Shown: positions 34,877 through 47,066, counted from the stretch's first letter. The stretch: DNA of 64,000 nt from Amborella trichopoda (GCF_000471905.2 NW_006497511.1:1130198-1194197); one strand, 5' to 3'. Made by a program: numbers and translations. The notes: a model not told the origin generated them from the letters alone.

Positions 34877-36307
34877 TCAGGTATAATGCTTTTTTAAATA
34901 CCGGCCATTGATAGGGTGCATCGCCTCTTCTCCACCAAAGTTTGCTAGTATATAAGCCCCGTTTAGTGTGACCTTCTTGATTATGAATGGACCTTCCCAC
35001 TTAGGTTCGAACTTTCCTTTGCGATGCCCATGCATGACAATGAGGAATGTTAAGATTAGATCCCCATGAGCGAATGAGCAAACCTCAAAGGCTCTCTTCA
35101 TTCTTCCTTGATTGAGATCGAGGTTCTGCAGGGCCTTTAGTATTTTTTTGTCAAGGGCATCAAACTCTGGGTAATAGAACTTGACCCTCTCATCTTCAGT
35201 CAATCCCTGATGTATAGTGACACAGAGTGAGGGTATTTGAATCTCAAGGGGGAAAACTGCCTCACCTCCATAGACCAGGGAATAAGGAGTAGAGTTTGTA
35301 GTATTTTAAATGGTGGTGCGATAGGCCCACAGAGCGTTAGGAAGCTTCTCATGCCAATTCTTCCTTTACGTCAAAACTGACATCCAGAGCGCTCCGCATG
35401 GTTTTGTTGAACACCTCAGCTAAACCATTAGCTCAAGGGTATTACATGGTTGAGTATTTCCACTCGAAAATGAACTGCTTGACTAAGCAATCAACATGAT
35501 GACGTCTTGACTAACGATCAGAATCAGTGATTATTCGGTCTGGAACCCCGAACCGGTATGTGATGTGGTGACGCATGAAGTTGGCCATAGTGGTCCCTGG
35601 AACCTCCTTGAGACAGACCACTTCAGCCCATTTGGAAAAGTAATCTGTCACTGATAGAATGAAGGCATGACCAAAGATGGAAGGAGGGTCAATGGGTCCC
35701 ACAATATCCATACCCCACTGGGAAAAGGGCCATGATGTCACTGTATGATGGAGAGGATTCGGGGGTACATGAATGAGGCTTGAGGGAATTTGACATATTG
35801 GCATCTTTAATCATAGTTTTGGGCGTCAGCCACCATTGAAGGCCAATAATAGCCAAGTCTGCGTATGCGCTCATAGAGCTTAGGGCCGGACTGATGTAGC
35901 CCGCATATACCTAAATACACTTCTTCAAGTACTTTGCTTGCTTCTTGTGTCTCGACGCATCTGAGGAGAATTCTTTCAAATGATTGGCGAAAAAGAACAT
36001 CTCCATCGAGAAGGGTGCACTTGGTAGACATGATTCGTATGCCATTGTGTTCTGCCTGATCCTTAGGTAGCCTTCCATGCTTTATGAAGTTCATGATAGG
36101 CTCCCTCCAGCCTTCCACTTGTTCAACCTCTGCAAACATCGGGTCAAAGAATTCAGGCTCTTGCTTCTCGTTCCTGGGTTCTTTACCTCCAGTTATTTCC
36201 TGCTCTGCCTTAATGACATCCTTAGCTGCAAGGAGTGCTCTGAATGGATAAGACGGGCATTCAGGGAAGATATCTCTCTCATCATATGCATCAACTTTAG
36301 TCCTCAA
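34877..36307 (-). pseudogene. Integrase region of pol, element C
   Basis: Better kept than in B. Zinc-finger region 36307-35807: EGWREPIMNFIKHGRLPKDQ, LEEVYLGICGLHQSGPKLYE (first His changed to Tyr), GYYWPSMVADAQNYD. Core 35804-35511: WGMDIVGPIDPPSIFGHAFI, TDYFSKWAEVV and RIITDSDR; the second Asp is present but the motif breaks right after it. C-terminal part 35203-34877: KGKFEPKWEGPFIIKKVTLN, ending GRYLKKHYT and a stop. The segment 35220-35510 is homologous but out of frame. Confidence 0.86.
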
Positions 36308-36322
36308 GTTGAAATGTCTCCA

Positions 36323-36990
36323 TTATGTTACCCTGACAGGCGTGGGCCTTGATGAAGACAATTGAATGGTGGCCCCAAGCTTTGAGAGTGCATTGGCATG
36401 CGAATTTAGCCTTCTAGGGATATGACTCAAGGAGAAATCATCTAACTGGGCCATATAAGATTTGGCCATGTCATGATAAGCCTTCAGAGTATCCCTCCTT
36501 ATGTCATATATTCCCAAAAGCTATCGGATGACCAGCTCAGAGTTGCCGAAGATGTTTAGCTGCTCCAGGTCTAGCTCCTGGGCTATCTCCAATCCGATTA
36601 TGAGGGCTTGATATTCAGCCTCATTATGACAAAATGCATGTGCAAGTGAGAAGGATAGATGGATCGTTCCACCGTTGGGAGTTAGGAACACGACTTCGGC
36701 ACCCCCTTTATCAATAATAAATGCCCACTTGGTCAAGCATCTTGATAGGCATGGCCGGGTCATAAGGAACTTGACCAAGTTCGTCTTCGAGATTAGCTTG
36801 ACCTCGTGAGTGAGTAAGTAATGGCAAAGCTTTTGTACTATAAAGATCAAGGCTAGGCACATCTTTTCGATGGGAGGATAATTCTTCTCGGCTCCCTGCA
36901 TCCTATTGATGAGATAATAGAGCGCTGTTTCTTTCCCCCCATCATTGTTCTACACTAGGAGTGCCCCAAGTGACTCATCAAGAGCAGTCA
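36323..36990 (-). pseudogene. RNase H and aRNase H with an internal deletion, element C
   Basis: First RNase H: GAEKNYPPIEKMCLALIFIV and LSRCLTKWAF. The frame then jumps straight to IDKGGAEVVFLTPNGG of the second domain. Compared with B, about 55-60 residues are gone, including the tail of the first domain and the ELYFDGA start of the second. The second domain continues with NEAEYQALIIGLEIAQELDL, GNSELVIR (Asp of the usual G-D-S changed to Asn) and LSHIPRRLNSHANALSKLGA. Confidence 0.82.
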
Positions 36991-37290
36991 CGTATAGGAT
37001 GAGAGGCATTCCTAACATTGGTGCAGAGAGCACTGGGGGATTCAACAGGTATAGCTTGATGTCATCGAGTGCATCTTGGCACGAATCATCCCATATAAAG
37101 GGAGTATCCTTCTTCAGGATGTGTGAAAAGGGCCTATACCATCTTCAAAGGTTTGAGATGAACCTTCGAATGTAGGCCAGCTATCCTTGGAGAGACCGTA
37201 GCTCATGGAGGGTTGTAGGTGGTGGTATGTCCTAAATTGCCTTAATTTTAATCGGCTTGATCTCAAGCGCACGGTACCTCATGATGAACC

Positions 37291-37923
37291 TTAAGAATTT
37301 CCTGAGCGTACGCCAAAAGCGCATTTTAAGGGATTCATCTTGAGATGGTGGCACCGCAACTGTTCAAATACCTTTTTATGGTCTTGCATGTGGGCGTCTT
37401 TTGATTCAAATTTCACCACCACATCATCCACATAGCACTCGACCTCCTTGTGGATCACATCCTTGAAGATGGTCGTCAGGGCTCGCTGGTACGTGGCACC
37501 GGCGTTCTTTAACCCGAAAGCATTACAGTGTAGCAAAAGATACCTTTTGGGGACAAGAATGCAGTGGCCTCTTCATCTTCTGGTGCCATCTTGATTTGAT
37601 TATAACCAGAATACCCATCCATAAAGGAGAAGATTTGGCAGTGAGCTGTGGAGTCAACTAGCATCTCGGTGAATGAAAGAGGGAAGTCATCTTTGGGGTA
37701 GGCAGTGTTCAGGTTGCGAAAGTCAATACAGACCCTAATTTGGCCATTTTTCTTCTTGATTGGGACAACATGTGCCGGCCATCTCAAGTATTTGACTTCA
37801 CGTATGAATCCAGCTTACCTAAGCTTGTTCACTTCAGCATCGATCTGCATCGCGAGGTCGAGTCCAAACCTTGTTGATTTATGTTTTACGAATTTGACGG
37901 TTGGATCAATACCAAGACAATAG
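37291..37923 (-). pseudogene. Reverse transcriptase, element C
   Basis: Runs from an IDAEVNKLR-type start, through HVVPIKKKNGQIRVCIDFRN and FSFMDGYSGYNQIKMAPEDE, to FGLKNAGATYQRALTTIFKD and ECYVDDVVVKF. The catalytic YVDD (37434-37423) is intact. A frame change between about 37540 and 37510 splits it (the join should read ...MPFGLKNA). It ends at MNPLKCAFGVRSG. It is the best-kept catalytic domain in the window. Confidence 0.92.
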
Positions 37924-38600
37924 ACAATGATTTGAGGGTCCAAACCGAGCGTCTCATGATAATTCCAAGCGAAGACGTCCCGATTTGCAAGGAGGAGGGA
38001 AATATACCTTTCTTTCTCTTCTGAGGACATTTTTGCTGAGATGAAAGTTGGTCTTAGGTCGGCCTCGTCTCCTATGTTTATCTCTTCAAGCTCATCGGTC
38101 ATGGCCTGACCACTTTCTTCCCATTCGTCCGAAGGTTCTTACAACTATTCGTTAAGGGACTCACAAGGCTTTTCATTAACCTCGAGCGTACATACCCATG
38201 ATCCTGACATTTCGGCTTCTAGGAGGGTCGTAGTATGGGAGATGATTTTCGACCTCTGACAGGATCGAGAAATGAAAGGGTTTGTCCCGAACGGGGAGTC
38301 CATGACCTCGTGACTAGGGTCATTCGGTACTTGCCGCGAGCTGGGTGACTCCTCATGAACTTGATCATGTGACAGGCCTCTTGGAAAATAGGAGCTTGGA
38401 GATTGCTCGGCCTTGGCTTGGGCTACAAGGGCATCGATGACTGTCAAGAACCCTGCCGCTTGGGCTAGTGTCTTTCTTAGGCTCTTGCTATGACCTACTG
38501 AGGTTGGTGCCTCCGAAATCTCTGTTTAGAGTGTCGATGTTTGGGCACTGTCAATCTACACACGTGGAAGAAATAGAAGAGGAGGGAGGTGAAGAAGAGT
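37815..38600 (-). pseudogene. Pol N-terminal linker, element C
   Basis: Contains TVIDALVAQAKAEQSP, SGSWVCTLEV, DELEEINIGDEA, RPTFISAKMSSEEKERYISL, and VFAWNYHETLGLDPQI, which leads into RT. It matches B 20840-21600. No protease motif seen. Confidence 0.7.
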
Positions 38601-39060
38601 TAGAATGTTCTGGGTAGCTTTTTACGTCATCGTCAAGATTGGACATGTGAGAGGATATTTTAAGTCTTGCCCCAGCTTTGACCATTGTGCTTTTAGTGTC
38701 ATCACCCATATTGGACGAATCTCGAGTCGTTGATGGCTCTGGGATGTTAGCTTGTTTGCAGGAAGGGATGAGGTGAGTTGCACCTGGAAGGAAGTCCTGT
38801 AAGGTCGGTAGTGGAGGAAGGGACTAGAGAAATTCTTCCTCGACTGGTGGCTGAGGAATACGATTCCTTCAGCAAGCTGACCTGGGTGCTCGTCTCTTTC
38901 TGGATCTCCCGGGGGTGCTTGGACAATCCTATCGGGCAGATGAGGAGCCCTAGCTTGGTGCACTGCCTCACGCTTCAGGGACTTGAGCCTGCTGCATTCA
39001 TGGTAGACTTCTTAGTGCTGTGAAGTCGAGGGTTTTGAAAGGTCCAAGGTATCATTGTAA
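38600..39060 (-). pseudogene. Gag-pol junction remnant, element C
   Basis: Homologous to B 24014-24610 (shared nucleotide text such as CTTGAGCCTGCTGCATTCAT against CTTGAGTCTGCTTCACCCAT). It ends abruptly at about 39060 against the middle of an LTR, marking the deletion joint. Confidence 0.6.
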
Positions 39061-40206
39061 GGGACCTGCTCTAGAACCTGTGTGATCTTCCATGGATGAT
39101 CCGAGGTTGCTTTGGTGCCTGTTTCATCGAAAGATGATTGTCTTCTTGTAGGGCTTGGCATGGTGATCAAATTGATACCAACTTCAAGCTACGGATCGTG
39201 TTTTTAAGCCACACTCATGCAACTTGAATTTTTTATGGATCTCGTATTCTTCGAATCGATAGTGTGCTCATTCCTTGCTGTTTCCCTGTGATTTCTTTGA
39301 TAGATCACACTGAGAATGCCGTCATGATCACGTGCCTTCGTGTCGGGATGAGGATTTTGCAACTTTGGAATTTTGGTCATAATCTGGAATTCTGGCACTG
39401 AAATTTACAGTCACTTCACCGACTTCGTGTACAAAATCCAACCGTTCATCGAATACGTGGTTCGGGCCAGTGATAACCATGGACCTTACGCACACGATGG
39501 AAGGAATTGGTTTCACAATGACTTGGTTCGCGAGCGGTATGATTTGGCCACTCGAGCGAGGCGTGACGCTGCTAATTTTCCTGTAACTTTCTCACGGATC
39601 ATCAACTTCTCTCTAACGTTACTTCGCACTCGGGCGTCGTCACAGGGCGTGCCACATATCAAAATGTTCGTCATGATGAGACGAACATGCTCACAAAATT
39701 TAAGCATGATCTAACGTGATACGGGTGATATATGAGCGTTGAAAGTCACCATTAATGACTGTCCCTTTAATGGAGCTTAGTTGTAGTGTGGCCGCACGGG
39801 AATAGTGTGCGGCTCCATTTGTTTTGGTATTTTTTCTATAACTTCTTATTGGGATGTTTGTTTACGCTGAAATTGGACCCCTGGGGGTTTTCACCAGTGT
39901 CGGATCTAATGAAGGTGGTCCCACAACAAATTGTGACACCAAAAATATAATTATAGTTATAGGGTCTGTTTCAGGGTGCTAGAGGTTGAATTTACAGAAA
40001 TTGTTTCTTGATCTGCACTGCCTTAGACAAGTCAGCTTGCGAAGAAACTTAGCAAGTGGCATTTTGAAGTGTTTATGAAGATCTTGACCAGTTCTGGGGT
40101 CATTATGAGATTGTCAAAATTTCCACTATATATTAGGCTTTATTGATCGGCTTCTCCCCTTTCTTCTACATCGGGGACCCATGATGATGAAAAATATCTT
40201 CCAACA
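39061..40206 (-). mobile_element. 5' LTR remnant of element C (U3 side only)
   Basis: Corresponds to the outer part of the D LTR (57080-58224). In element sense it starts TGTTGGAAG at 40206. The TATA, hairpin and leader parts are missing. In place of flanking unique DNA, its outer edge meets the interior of LTR fragment F. Confidence 0.8.
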
Positions 40207-42565
40207 CATGGTAACTAGATCAGCACAACATAAATACTACTCGATGAAAGAATAATCATCGGTCGGCCTGCCATAATGGCTAGCCTATCGTGGCAGTAAT
40301 GTGGGCATGGTAACTAAGACTGGCTCAACGACAATACTGCTAGATGACGAGACTACCATGACAATGTTTGTCTCAGCCTCTCTTAGTCAAACGAGAGAAA
40401 GAGAAGGAAGAAGAGAGAGGAAGAGAGACGTGCACAGTACTACCGATGTCCTGCATGTGAGAAGAAGACGAGATGACCAATGTGAGAGAAAAGAAGAAGA
40501 GGGAGAGGAAGGAAAGAAGGAAGAGAATGAAAGAGAGAGAGAGAGAGAAGAGAGCGTGGGATCATGGATGGCGATGAAAGAGAAGATAGGAAAGAACATG
40601 GAGGGTAAGAAGAGAGAGAAGACAGGAGGGTAAGAAGAGAGAGAAGACATGGGTGACGATGAGCTTCCGCCGTCCACGACAGGAGGGTAAGAAGAGAGAG
40701 CAGACATGAGCGGTGATGAGCTTCCGCAGTCCGTAACACATATTTAAAAAGAGAGAGAAAACATGGGTGGCAATGAGCTTTTATCATCCATGATAGGGGA
40801 CTGAGAGAAGAGAGAGAAGATATCGACGATGATGAAGCAAGAAGACATCCTGCCAGGTGATAGACTCTGACATGCAAGAATATAGAGGAAGGAGAGGGAA
40901 CAGAGAGAGTAGGAAAGATAAGAAAGAGAAAAGAAAGACAAAGAAAAAGAAGGAAAGTGGATAAAGAAGATCAGAGACAAAATAGGAAAAAAAGATATAG
41001 ATGAGAGGAGAGAGACGGAGAGAGAGAGATGAAGAGAGAGAAAAAGAGAGATGAAAGGTGGAGAGAGAATGAGAGAGACGAGAGGAGCAGAGAGAAAGAG
41101 AGATGAGAGGAGGAGAGAGAAAATTACCTTCGTCAAAAGAATACCACACCTTTTTATTCTCTCTCCTCTATCTCTCCAAGACGTGCCCACAATTTGAATG
41201 TGAAAACTCCCAAATTTTATTGATGAGTATTAAAAAATCAAGGGTCTTTTAACAATTGTGTTTAAAATGTACTTATAAAATTGGGCCCAGACATGGGTGA
41301 ATGCCCAAAAACTACCAAAATTGATGATAATTACAATTTAATTGAATTAAAAGAAATTCTAAAATTGGGTGCAAAATGATTGTTTTGCCCCAGCCAAACA
41401 ATTTATGGAATTCCAAAACAGTCCCTGCTGCTGCCCTAGAACTTGCGTGATTTTTTGTGGGTGATCCGGGGTTGCTTTGATGCCCATTTGTTTGAGAGAT
41501 GATTGTTTTCTTGTTGATACCAACTTTGAATCATAGATTGAGTTTTTGGGCAACGATCATGCGACTTGAAATTTAGATGAATCTTGAAGAGTTCAAATCG
41601 ATAGTGTGCTTGTTCCTTGATTTTTTTCATGATAGCATTACTGGATCACACTAAGCATGCTGTTATGATCGTGTTGCAACAAATACAGCTCGATTTTGTG
41701 CCCGGACGAAGATTTTGTAAATTTAGAGTTTTGATAGAAATCTGAAATTTCGGTGCCAAAATTTTCAATCACTTTGTTGGTTTTGCGTGTGAAATCTGAC
41801 CATTCATCATATACAGGGTGCTGACCAGAGATAGCCCTAGACCTTACGCACACGATGGAACTAATCTCATGTTAATTTGATCTGCGAGCGTCGTGATTTG
41901 TCTACTCGAGAGAGGCATGTCGCTACTGATTTTCCTGCAACTTTATTCACGGATAAGCAACTTCTCTCTACCTTTTATCTATGCTCGGCCATCATCACAA
42001 GGTTTGCCACATATTGAAATTCTCGTCTTGACGAGATGAACATGCTCACAAAATTTGAGTATGATTCGACTAGAGACGAATGAGATATGGCCCCCGAAAG
42101 TCACTGCCCAAGACTATACAAATAGTCACCTTTAATGGTGATTTGGTGCAAGGAGGGCGCACGGGAATAGTGTGTGGCCTGCCCCTTCTCGATATTTTAC
42201 CCATAATTTTGTCCTAGAGTGCCCGATTAAGCCGAAACTTGACCCATAAGGACTTTCGACCATGCCAGATCCAATGGCGGTGATCCCATAGCAATTTGAC
42301 AATCTGAAAATAGAGTGCTAGTTACGGGGTCCGTTTCAGAGTGCTAGCGGCTGATTTTTCCAAATTGTTTATTTGTCTGCACTGCCTTAAGCATGTCAGA
42401 TTGTGATAAAATTTGACAAGTGGCCTTTTGAAGTCCAAGAATATTTTCACCCATACTAGGATAGTTTTGAGACTATCGAGAATTTCACTGTGTATTAGGC
42501 TTTATTGAACTGCTTTCTCTTTATTCCGCATCAGAGACCAAGGTGCTGAAAAATGTCCTCAAATA
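40207..42565 (-). mobile_element. LTR fragment F
   Basis: Reverse-strand LTR of the family, outer end at 42565 (CCTCAAATA where others have TTCAAACA), lacking only the inner 400 bp or so. Includes U3 (42565-41200), a GA tract (41150-40860) and a hairpin array (40640-40830). C's 5' end abuts its broken inner edge, as expected if C was inserted into it. Confidence 0.78.
40500..40860 (-). repeat. Hairpin array in LTR F
   Basis: Four to five units of about 55-60 bp with AAGAGAGAG spacers. Arms surround a GAGCTTCCG loop: GGTGACGATGAGCTTCCGCC, then GTCCACGACAGGAGGG. Several stems are imperfect (ATGGGTGG with a TCCATGAT-type arm). Confidence 0.6.
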
Positions 42566-43009
42566 GTCTCATTGTCTCTCTTTCTTAATATTTCCTTTCT
42601 ATCTCTCTTCCTTCCTTATCTCTCTTTCCTAATCTTCTCTCCTGTCTTTCCTAATCTCTTCTTTCTCTATCTCTCTACTTTCTTTCTCTCTCTTCTTTCT
42701 TAATCCCTCTCTTGCTTTCTTCATGTTTCTCTCTACTCTCTCCTCACTCTCTTCCTTCTTTCCTTTTCTTCACTCTCCCATATTCTTTTTCTCTCTATTA
42801 TTTTTTTTCTCTCTCCTCCCTTGTCATGCGTGGTAGTACCCATCGTCGAGCATGACATTCTCCTTCTCTTATGATCTCTTGGAATGAACACAGCGAGTGG
42901 TGGGTCAAGCCTCTTTGCCGCATATGACATTTATTCTCTTATCCTCTGACAAAGCCACAGAGCTCGACCGTATCCTAAGTGGAGGGGCGGGTCATGTTTG
43001 AGTCTCTTC

Positions 43010-43300
43010 TAACATGCATGGCGATGCCTATAGCTGAGTGTGTCCATTGTTTTCTCTCTCCTGTCTCTTTCTCCTCTATCATGGGCGGTGGAACCCATTG
43101 CCATCCATGTTCTCTCTTACTCTCTCTTTTGTCATGGACGGTGGAACCTATCACCGTCCATGTTTCTTCTCCCCTTCCCTCTTTCTCTCTCCTACCATGA
43201 ATGGTGAAGCCCATTACCATCCATGTTTCTTCTCTCCTTCCCCTTTTCTATCCTTTGTCATGGATGGCAGAACCCCATCGTCGTCCATGTCTCTTTTCTC
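43010..43300 (+). repeat. Hairpin array in LTR G
   Basis: Five units of about 55-65 bp. The best is ATGGACGGTG (43134-43143), loop GAACCTAT, CACCGTCCAT (43152-43161), a perfect 10-bp stem. Others: ATGGGCGGTG with TTGCCATCCAT (43081-43109), ATGAATGG with CCATCCAT (43197-43224), ATGGATGG with a CGTCCAT arm (43260-43289). Confidence 0.85.
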
Positions 43301-44348
43301 TTATTTTTCATCTCTCTTTCTTTCTTCTCTTTCTTCTCCTTCCTTCTCTCTTCACTGTTCCTTCTTCTCTTCCTCTTCTCTCTATTATGCTTTCCTCTTC
43401 CCTTCTTCTTCTCCCTTCTCTCTCTTCTTCCTTCTCTTTTCTCTCTCTTATTTCTTCTCTCTTCTTTATTTTTTCTCTGCTCTTCTTTCTCTCTTCTGTC
43501 CTCTCTCTTCTTTTCTCTCTTTCCTCTTCCTTACTCTTATGTTTTCTTCTTCTCTTTCTCTCTCTTTTTTCTTTATTCTTATTTCATTATTTTCTCCTTC
43601 TCTCTCTTCTTCTCTCATTTGACCAAGGGATAGGCTACGTCTAGCTCTGTCATGGCGATCTTGTCATTGACCAATTTAGCCATTGTGCTGATCAGAGTTA
43701 CCAAGCCCGTCTTGCTTCCACGTTGGATTAGTCATTGTACCAGGCCGGTCGGTATTGATTCTGTCATCGAGTAGTTAAGCCGTCATGCCAATCTATGTCA
43801 CCATGTTCGTCTTACTACCACGTCAAGTCAGTCACCATACTGGTCTAACCACTGTGTCAGTCTAGCCACTTGGTCAAATTTTTCTTTCTTCTCTTCTCGT
43901 TCCTCTATTTTATTTCTTCCTTCTCTTTTTATCTCTCCAATATTCATCTCATTATTCTTCCCTTTGTTCTTTTGAATCTGCTCGCATGTGTGCATTCATC
44001 CAAAGACAAGGTGGGGTCCCTTGACCCACTTGTCTTGTAAATTAACTATGTGTGTGTGATTGCATAAATAAGAGAGTACATGTTAAGGGAGGTAATTTCA
44101 AACCAGTCATAGGACTGAGGGGCTTTCCGTTGTAATCTAAGAGGGTGCTCGTGTGGGTTAGCCCGAGTGAGTCACAGATCCAAGTGACGTGCATCTTGCC
44201 TCATATCAAATTCCTCTCTCACCTGTTGGTTACCAACCCTTGTTTCTTAACAAGGTTTCTGAGAGAGCGGTCTTAAATCCCAGGTTTTCCTTGAAACCCA
44301 CGACACGTGCCACTAGATCATCTAGATCTAGGGGTGAGATCAAGGCAT

Positions 44349-44353
44349 CTAAC
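44349..44353. other. Target-site duplication, left of element D
   Basis: CTAAC, identical to 58225-58229 on the other side of D. It is also the natural last part of LTR G (CTAAC-CA). Confidence 0.85.
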
Positions 44354-45109
44354 TGGTTAGGTGCCTCGATCTCTCCCTTCGGATCTGGATGATCAGGCGG
44401 CACGCGTCTCGGGTTTCAGGGAGACTTTAGACTTTTGAGATCGCTCTCTTGGGAATCTCGTTTGAAAAAAATGGTAGGTATTACCAATCGATGAGAATCT
44501 CACGGGGGTGCCCTCTTGGATCACGAAGAAAGCCCCCCAGTAATAAAATTGGTTTATAATCACCTCCCTTGGCTTGTATTCTCCTGTTTGCTGCAGACCG
44601 CACCTTGCCCCTTTCGTGAACGTACACAAGCATGCACATTAAAAAGAAGAAGAGAAGAATGAGAGAAGAAAGATGGGGGAGTGAAGAATTTGACCAGGTG
44701 GGGAGATCAACACAGTGACTAAGCTGAGTAATTAGCCTAACGTTGTAATAAAACAGGCTCAATAACTCAGACCAACTCAACAAGATTAATACTAGGCATC
44801 AATACCGATACTGACTAGCTATACATGATAGTTAGTCTGTTGTGGCAATAAAGCGAGCACAATAAGTCTGGAACAACAACATTACAGCTAGACGACAAGA
44901 CTACCATGATAGGCTAATCTCAACCCCTATTTAATAAAACAAAAGAATAACAGAAATAACACATATCATAAAGAAAAAACATGAGAAGAGTAAGAGAAGA
45001 GAGGAAGAGAAAAGAAAGAAGGAGTGAAAAGAGATAGAAAGAAAAAAAAGAATATGAGGGAAGCGAGAAAAACACAGACGGAGCTGAGAGTTACAAACTG
45101 TGCTAGACA

Positions 45110-45275
45110 AAGAAGAGAGAGAAGATGCAGTCGACGCTAGGCTTCACCGACTGTGTTGGACAGAGAAGAGATCAACGATGCAGTCGACACTAAGCTTCAC
45201 CGACTGCGTTCAATGTGAAGAGAGAGAGGGTGTAGTTGGCATTAGGCTTCATTGACTGTGTTAAATGAAGGGCAG
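45110..45275 (-). repeat. Hairpin array, D 3' LTR
   Basis: Three units: CAGTCGACGCTAGGCTTCAC then CGACTGTG; CAGTCGACACTAAGCTTCAC then CGACTG; TAGTTGGCATTAGGCTTCAT then TGACTGTG. Arms pair across an AGGCTT loop, partly by G-T pairs. Confidence 0.75.
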
Positions 45276-45746
45276 AAAGAGAGATAAGATGAGAAGAAAA
45301 GAGGGAGATAAAGATGAGAAGAAGAGAGAGAAAGAGAGATAAGGATGAGAGGAAGAGAGAGAAAGAGAGATAGGGATGAGAAGAAGAGAGAGAAAGAGAG
45401 ATATGGATTAGAAGAAGAGAGAGAAAGAGAGATAAAGATGAGAAGAAGACATAGAGGGATAGGGATGAGAAGAAGAGAGAGAAGGGGAGATAGAGATGAG
45501 GAGAAAGAAAGAGAGGAGGAGAGATAGAGATGAGGAGAGAGAAAGAGAGGAGGAGAGAAAACGAGGGGAGTAGAGAGGGGAGAGAGAGATGAGGAGAGAG
45601 GAAGAGGAAGAGGAGAGGAGAGAGGAAGAGGGGATGATAGAGAGGGGAGGAGAGAGAAATTTACCTTATCGAAGGGTACCGGCCTTTTTTTTCTCTCTCT
45701 TCTCTCTCTTCATGACACACCCATGAGTTCAAGAGGAAATTGAAAT

Positions 45747-45805
45747 TTTATTGATCGTTGTGTGAACCAAAGGTCCTTTACAATTTGGCTTTGCATGCTT
45801 ATATA
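45747..45805 (-). promoter_or_regulatory. LTR promoter and poly(A) signal, D 3' LTR
   Basis: TATATAAG (45805-45798), then AATAAA (45752-45747), about 45 bp apart on the reverse strand. The D 5' LTR has the TATA at 56924-56917. If these work, R is short and the GA-rich and hairpin parts lie in the RNA leader. Confidence 0.65.
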
Positions 45806-47066
45806 GAATTGGGCTAAAACATGGGTGTACGCTCAAAATTACATAAAATTAAGCATAATTACAATTTAATTAAATTAAAAGAAATTTTAAAAATGTGTGC
45901 ATAAGAAAAGTTTTGCCCCTGCCTAACAATGTTTGGAATTTCATAACAGTCCCTACTGTTGCACTAGAACTTGCGTGATGTTTCATGACTGATCCAGGGT
46001 CGTTCTGATGCCCGTTTGATCATAAGATGATTATTTTCTTGTGGGGCTTATGTGGCGATCGATTTGATACCAACTTTGAGCCATGAATCATGTTTTTAAG
46101 CCATGATCATGAAACTTGCATTTTAGATGAATCTTGAAAACTTTGGATCGATTGTGCTCGTTCCTTGATGTTTCTTCGTGATTTATTTGTTGAATCACAC
46201 TGAGCATGCCGTCACGATCACGTTGCAATAAACGCAACTCGATTTCGTGTCTGGACGAAGATTTGGTCGTCTTGAGTTTTTGCCGAAATCTTAAAATTCG
46301 GCTGTCGAAATTTAGAGTATCTTTGATACGTCCGTGTGTGAAATCCAACCTTTCATCATACGCGAGGCTCAGATAGAGACGACTATGGACCTTATGCACA
46401 TAATGCAATTGGTTTCGTGCCGATCAGGTATGTGAGCGTCGTGATTTGGCTGCCAGAGTAGGTCGTGCTGCTGTTGAATTTTCTGGAATTTCTTCACGCA
46501 TCCAAAATTTCTCTCTAATTTTTCTCTCTGCTCGAGCATCGTCTCGGGGTCTACCACATATCAAATCACTCATCTTGATAAGAGGAACACGCACACCAAC
46601 TTTGAGTGTGATCCGAGTCAGATCAAGTGAGATATGGGCCCCAAAAGTGACTGTCGTGACTATAAAAACGATCACTTTTAATGGTGTTTTGATGCAGGGT
46701 GGCCACATGGGAATAGTGTGCGGCGTACCACTTTTCGGTATTTTACCCCTAACTTTGTCTTGGAGTGCCCAATTAAGCTGAAAATTGACCCATAGCAGTT
46801 TTCGAGCATGCCGGGTTCAATGGCGGTGGTTCGATAGTTGTTTGACTCACCCAAAATATAGTTTCAGTTACAATGTCCATTTTAGGGTGCTAGAGGCCAA
46901 TTTTTCCGAAATTGTTTCTTTGTGTTCACTGCCTTAGACATATCTTGACCAATTCTGGGGCAATTATGAGACTATTGAAATTTTCACTTATTTTGTAGGC
47001 TTTATTGACCTGCTTCATTCTTTATTCTGCATCAAGGACCAAGGTGATGAAAAATGCGTTCAAACA

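Larger units (their letters stand above)
30853..40206 (-). mobile_element. Element C: internally deleted Tat-like retrotransposon
   Basis: Reverse-strand element. From its 5' end: the outer 1.15 kb of a 5' LTR (40206-39061), then a jump that removes the inner LTR, primer-binding site and nearly all gag, then pol (38600-34877), the antisense unit, and a 3' UTR with satellite. The 3' UTR stops at 30853 against element B's 5' LTR; about 790 bp that D has there (47067-47860) and the purine tract are missing. C therefore lost its own 3' LTR, or B was inserted into it. Confidence 0.75.
42566..44353 (+). mobile_element. LTR fragment G (R/U5 side)
   Basis: Forward LTR lacking U3 and promoter. It has a CT-rich tract (42566-43010 and 43290-43640), a hairpin array, a GTCATNGTGCTGGTC-type stretch (43640-43880) and the conserved LTR end (43980-44353), stopping at CATCTAAC, where element D begins. 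Long Ser/Leu/Phe open frames here come from CTT/TCT repeats and are not genes. Confidence 0.78.
44354..47066 (-). mobile_element. 3' LTR of element D
   Basis: 2713 bp; in element sense from TGTTTGAAC (47066) to CTAACCA (44354). TATATAAG at 45805-45798 and AATAAA at 45752-45747 are well placed. The GA-rich tract (45290-45660) has a GATAGGGATGAGAAGAAGAG-type minisatellite, and hairpins lie at 45120-45270. Confidence 0.9.

Noticed and set aside
40384..41190. Long reverse-strand frames in LTR F
   Set aside because: GA-rich tract and hairpin array; homologous parts of other LTRs are not open.
43038..43644. Overlapping forward frames of 136-194 codons
   Set aside because: Low-complexity translation of CTT/TCT repeats in LTR fragment G; open in all three frames.
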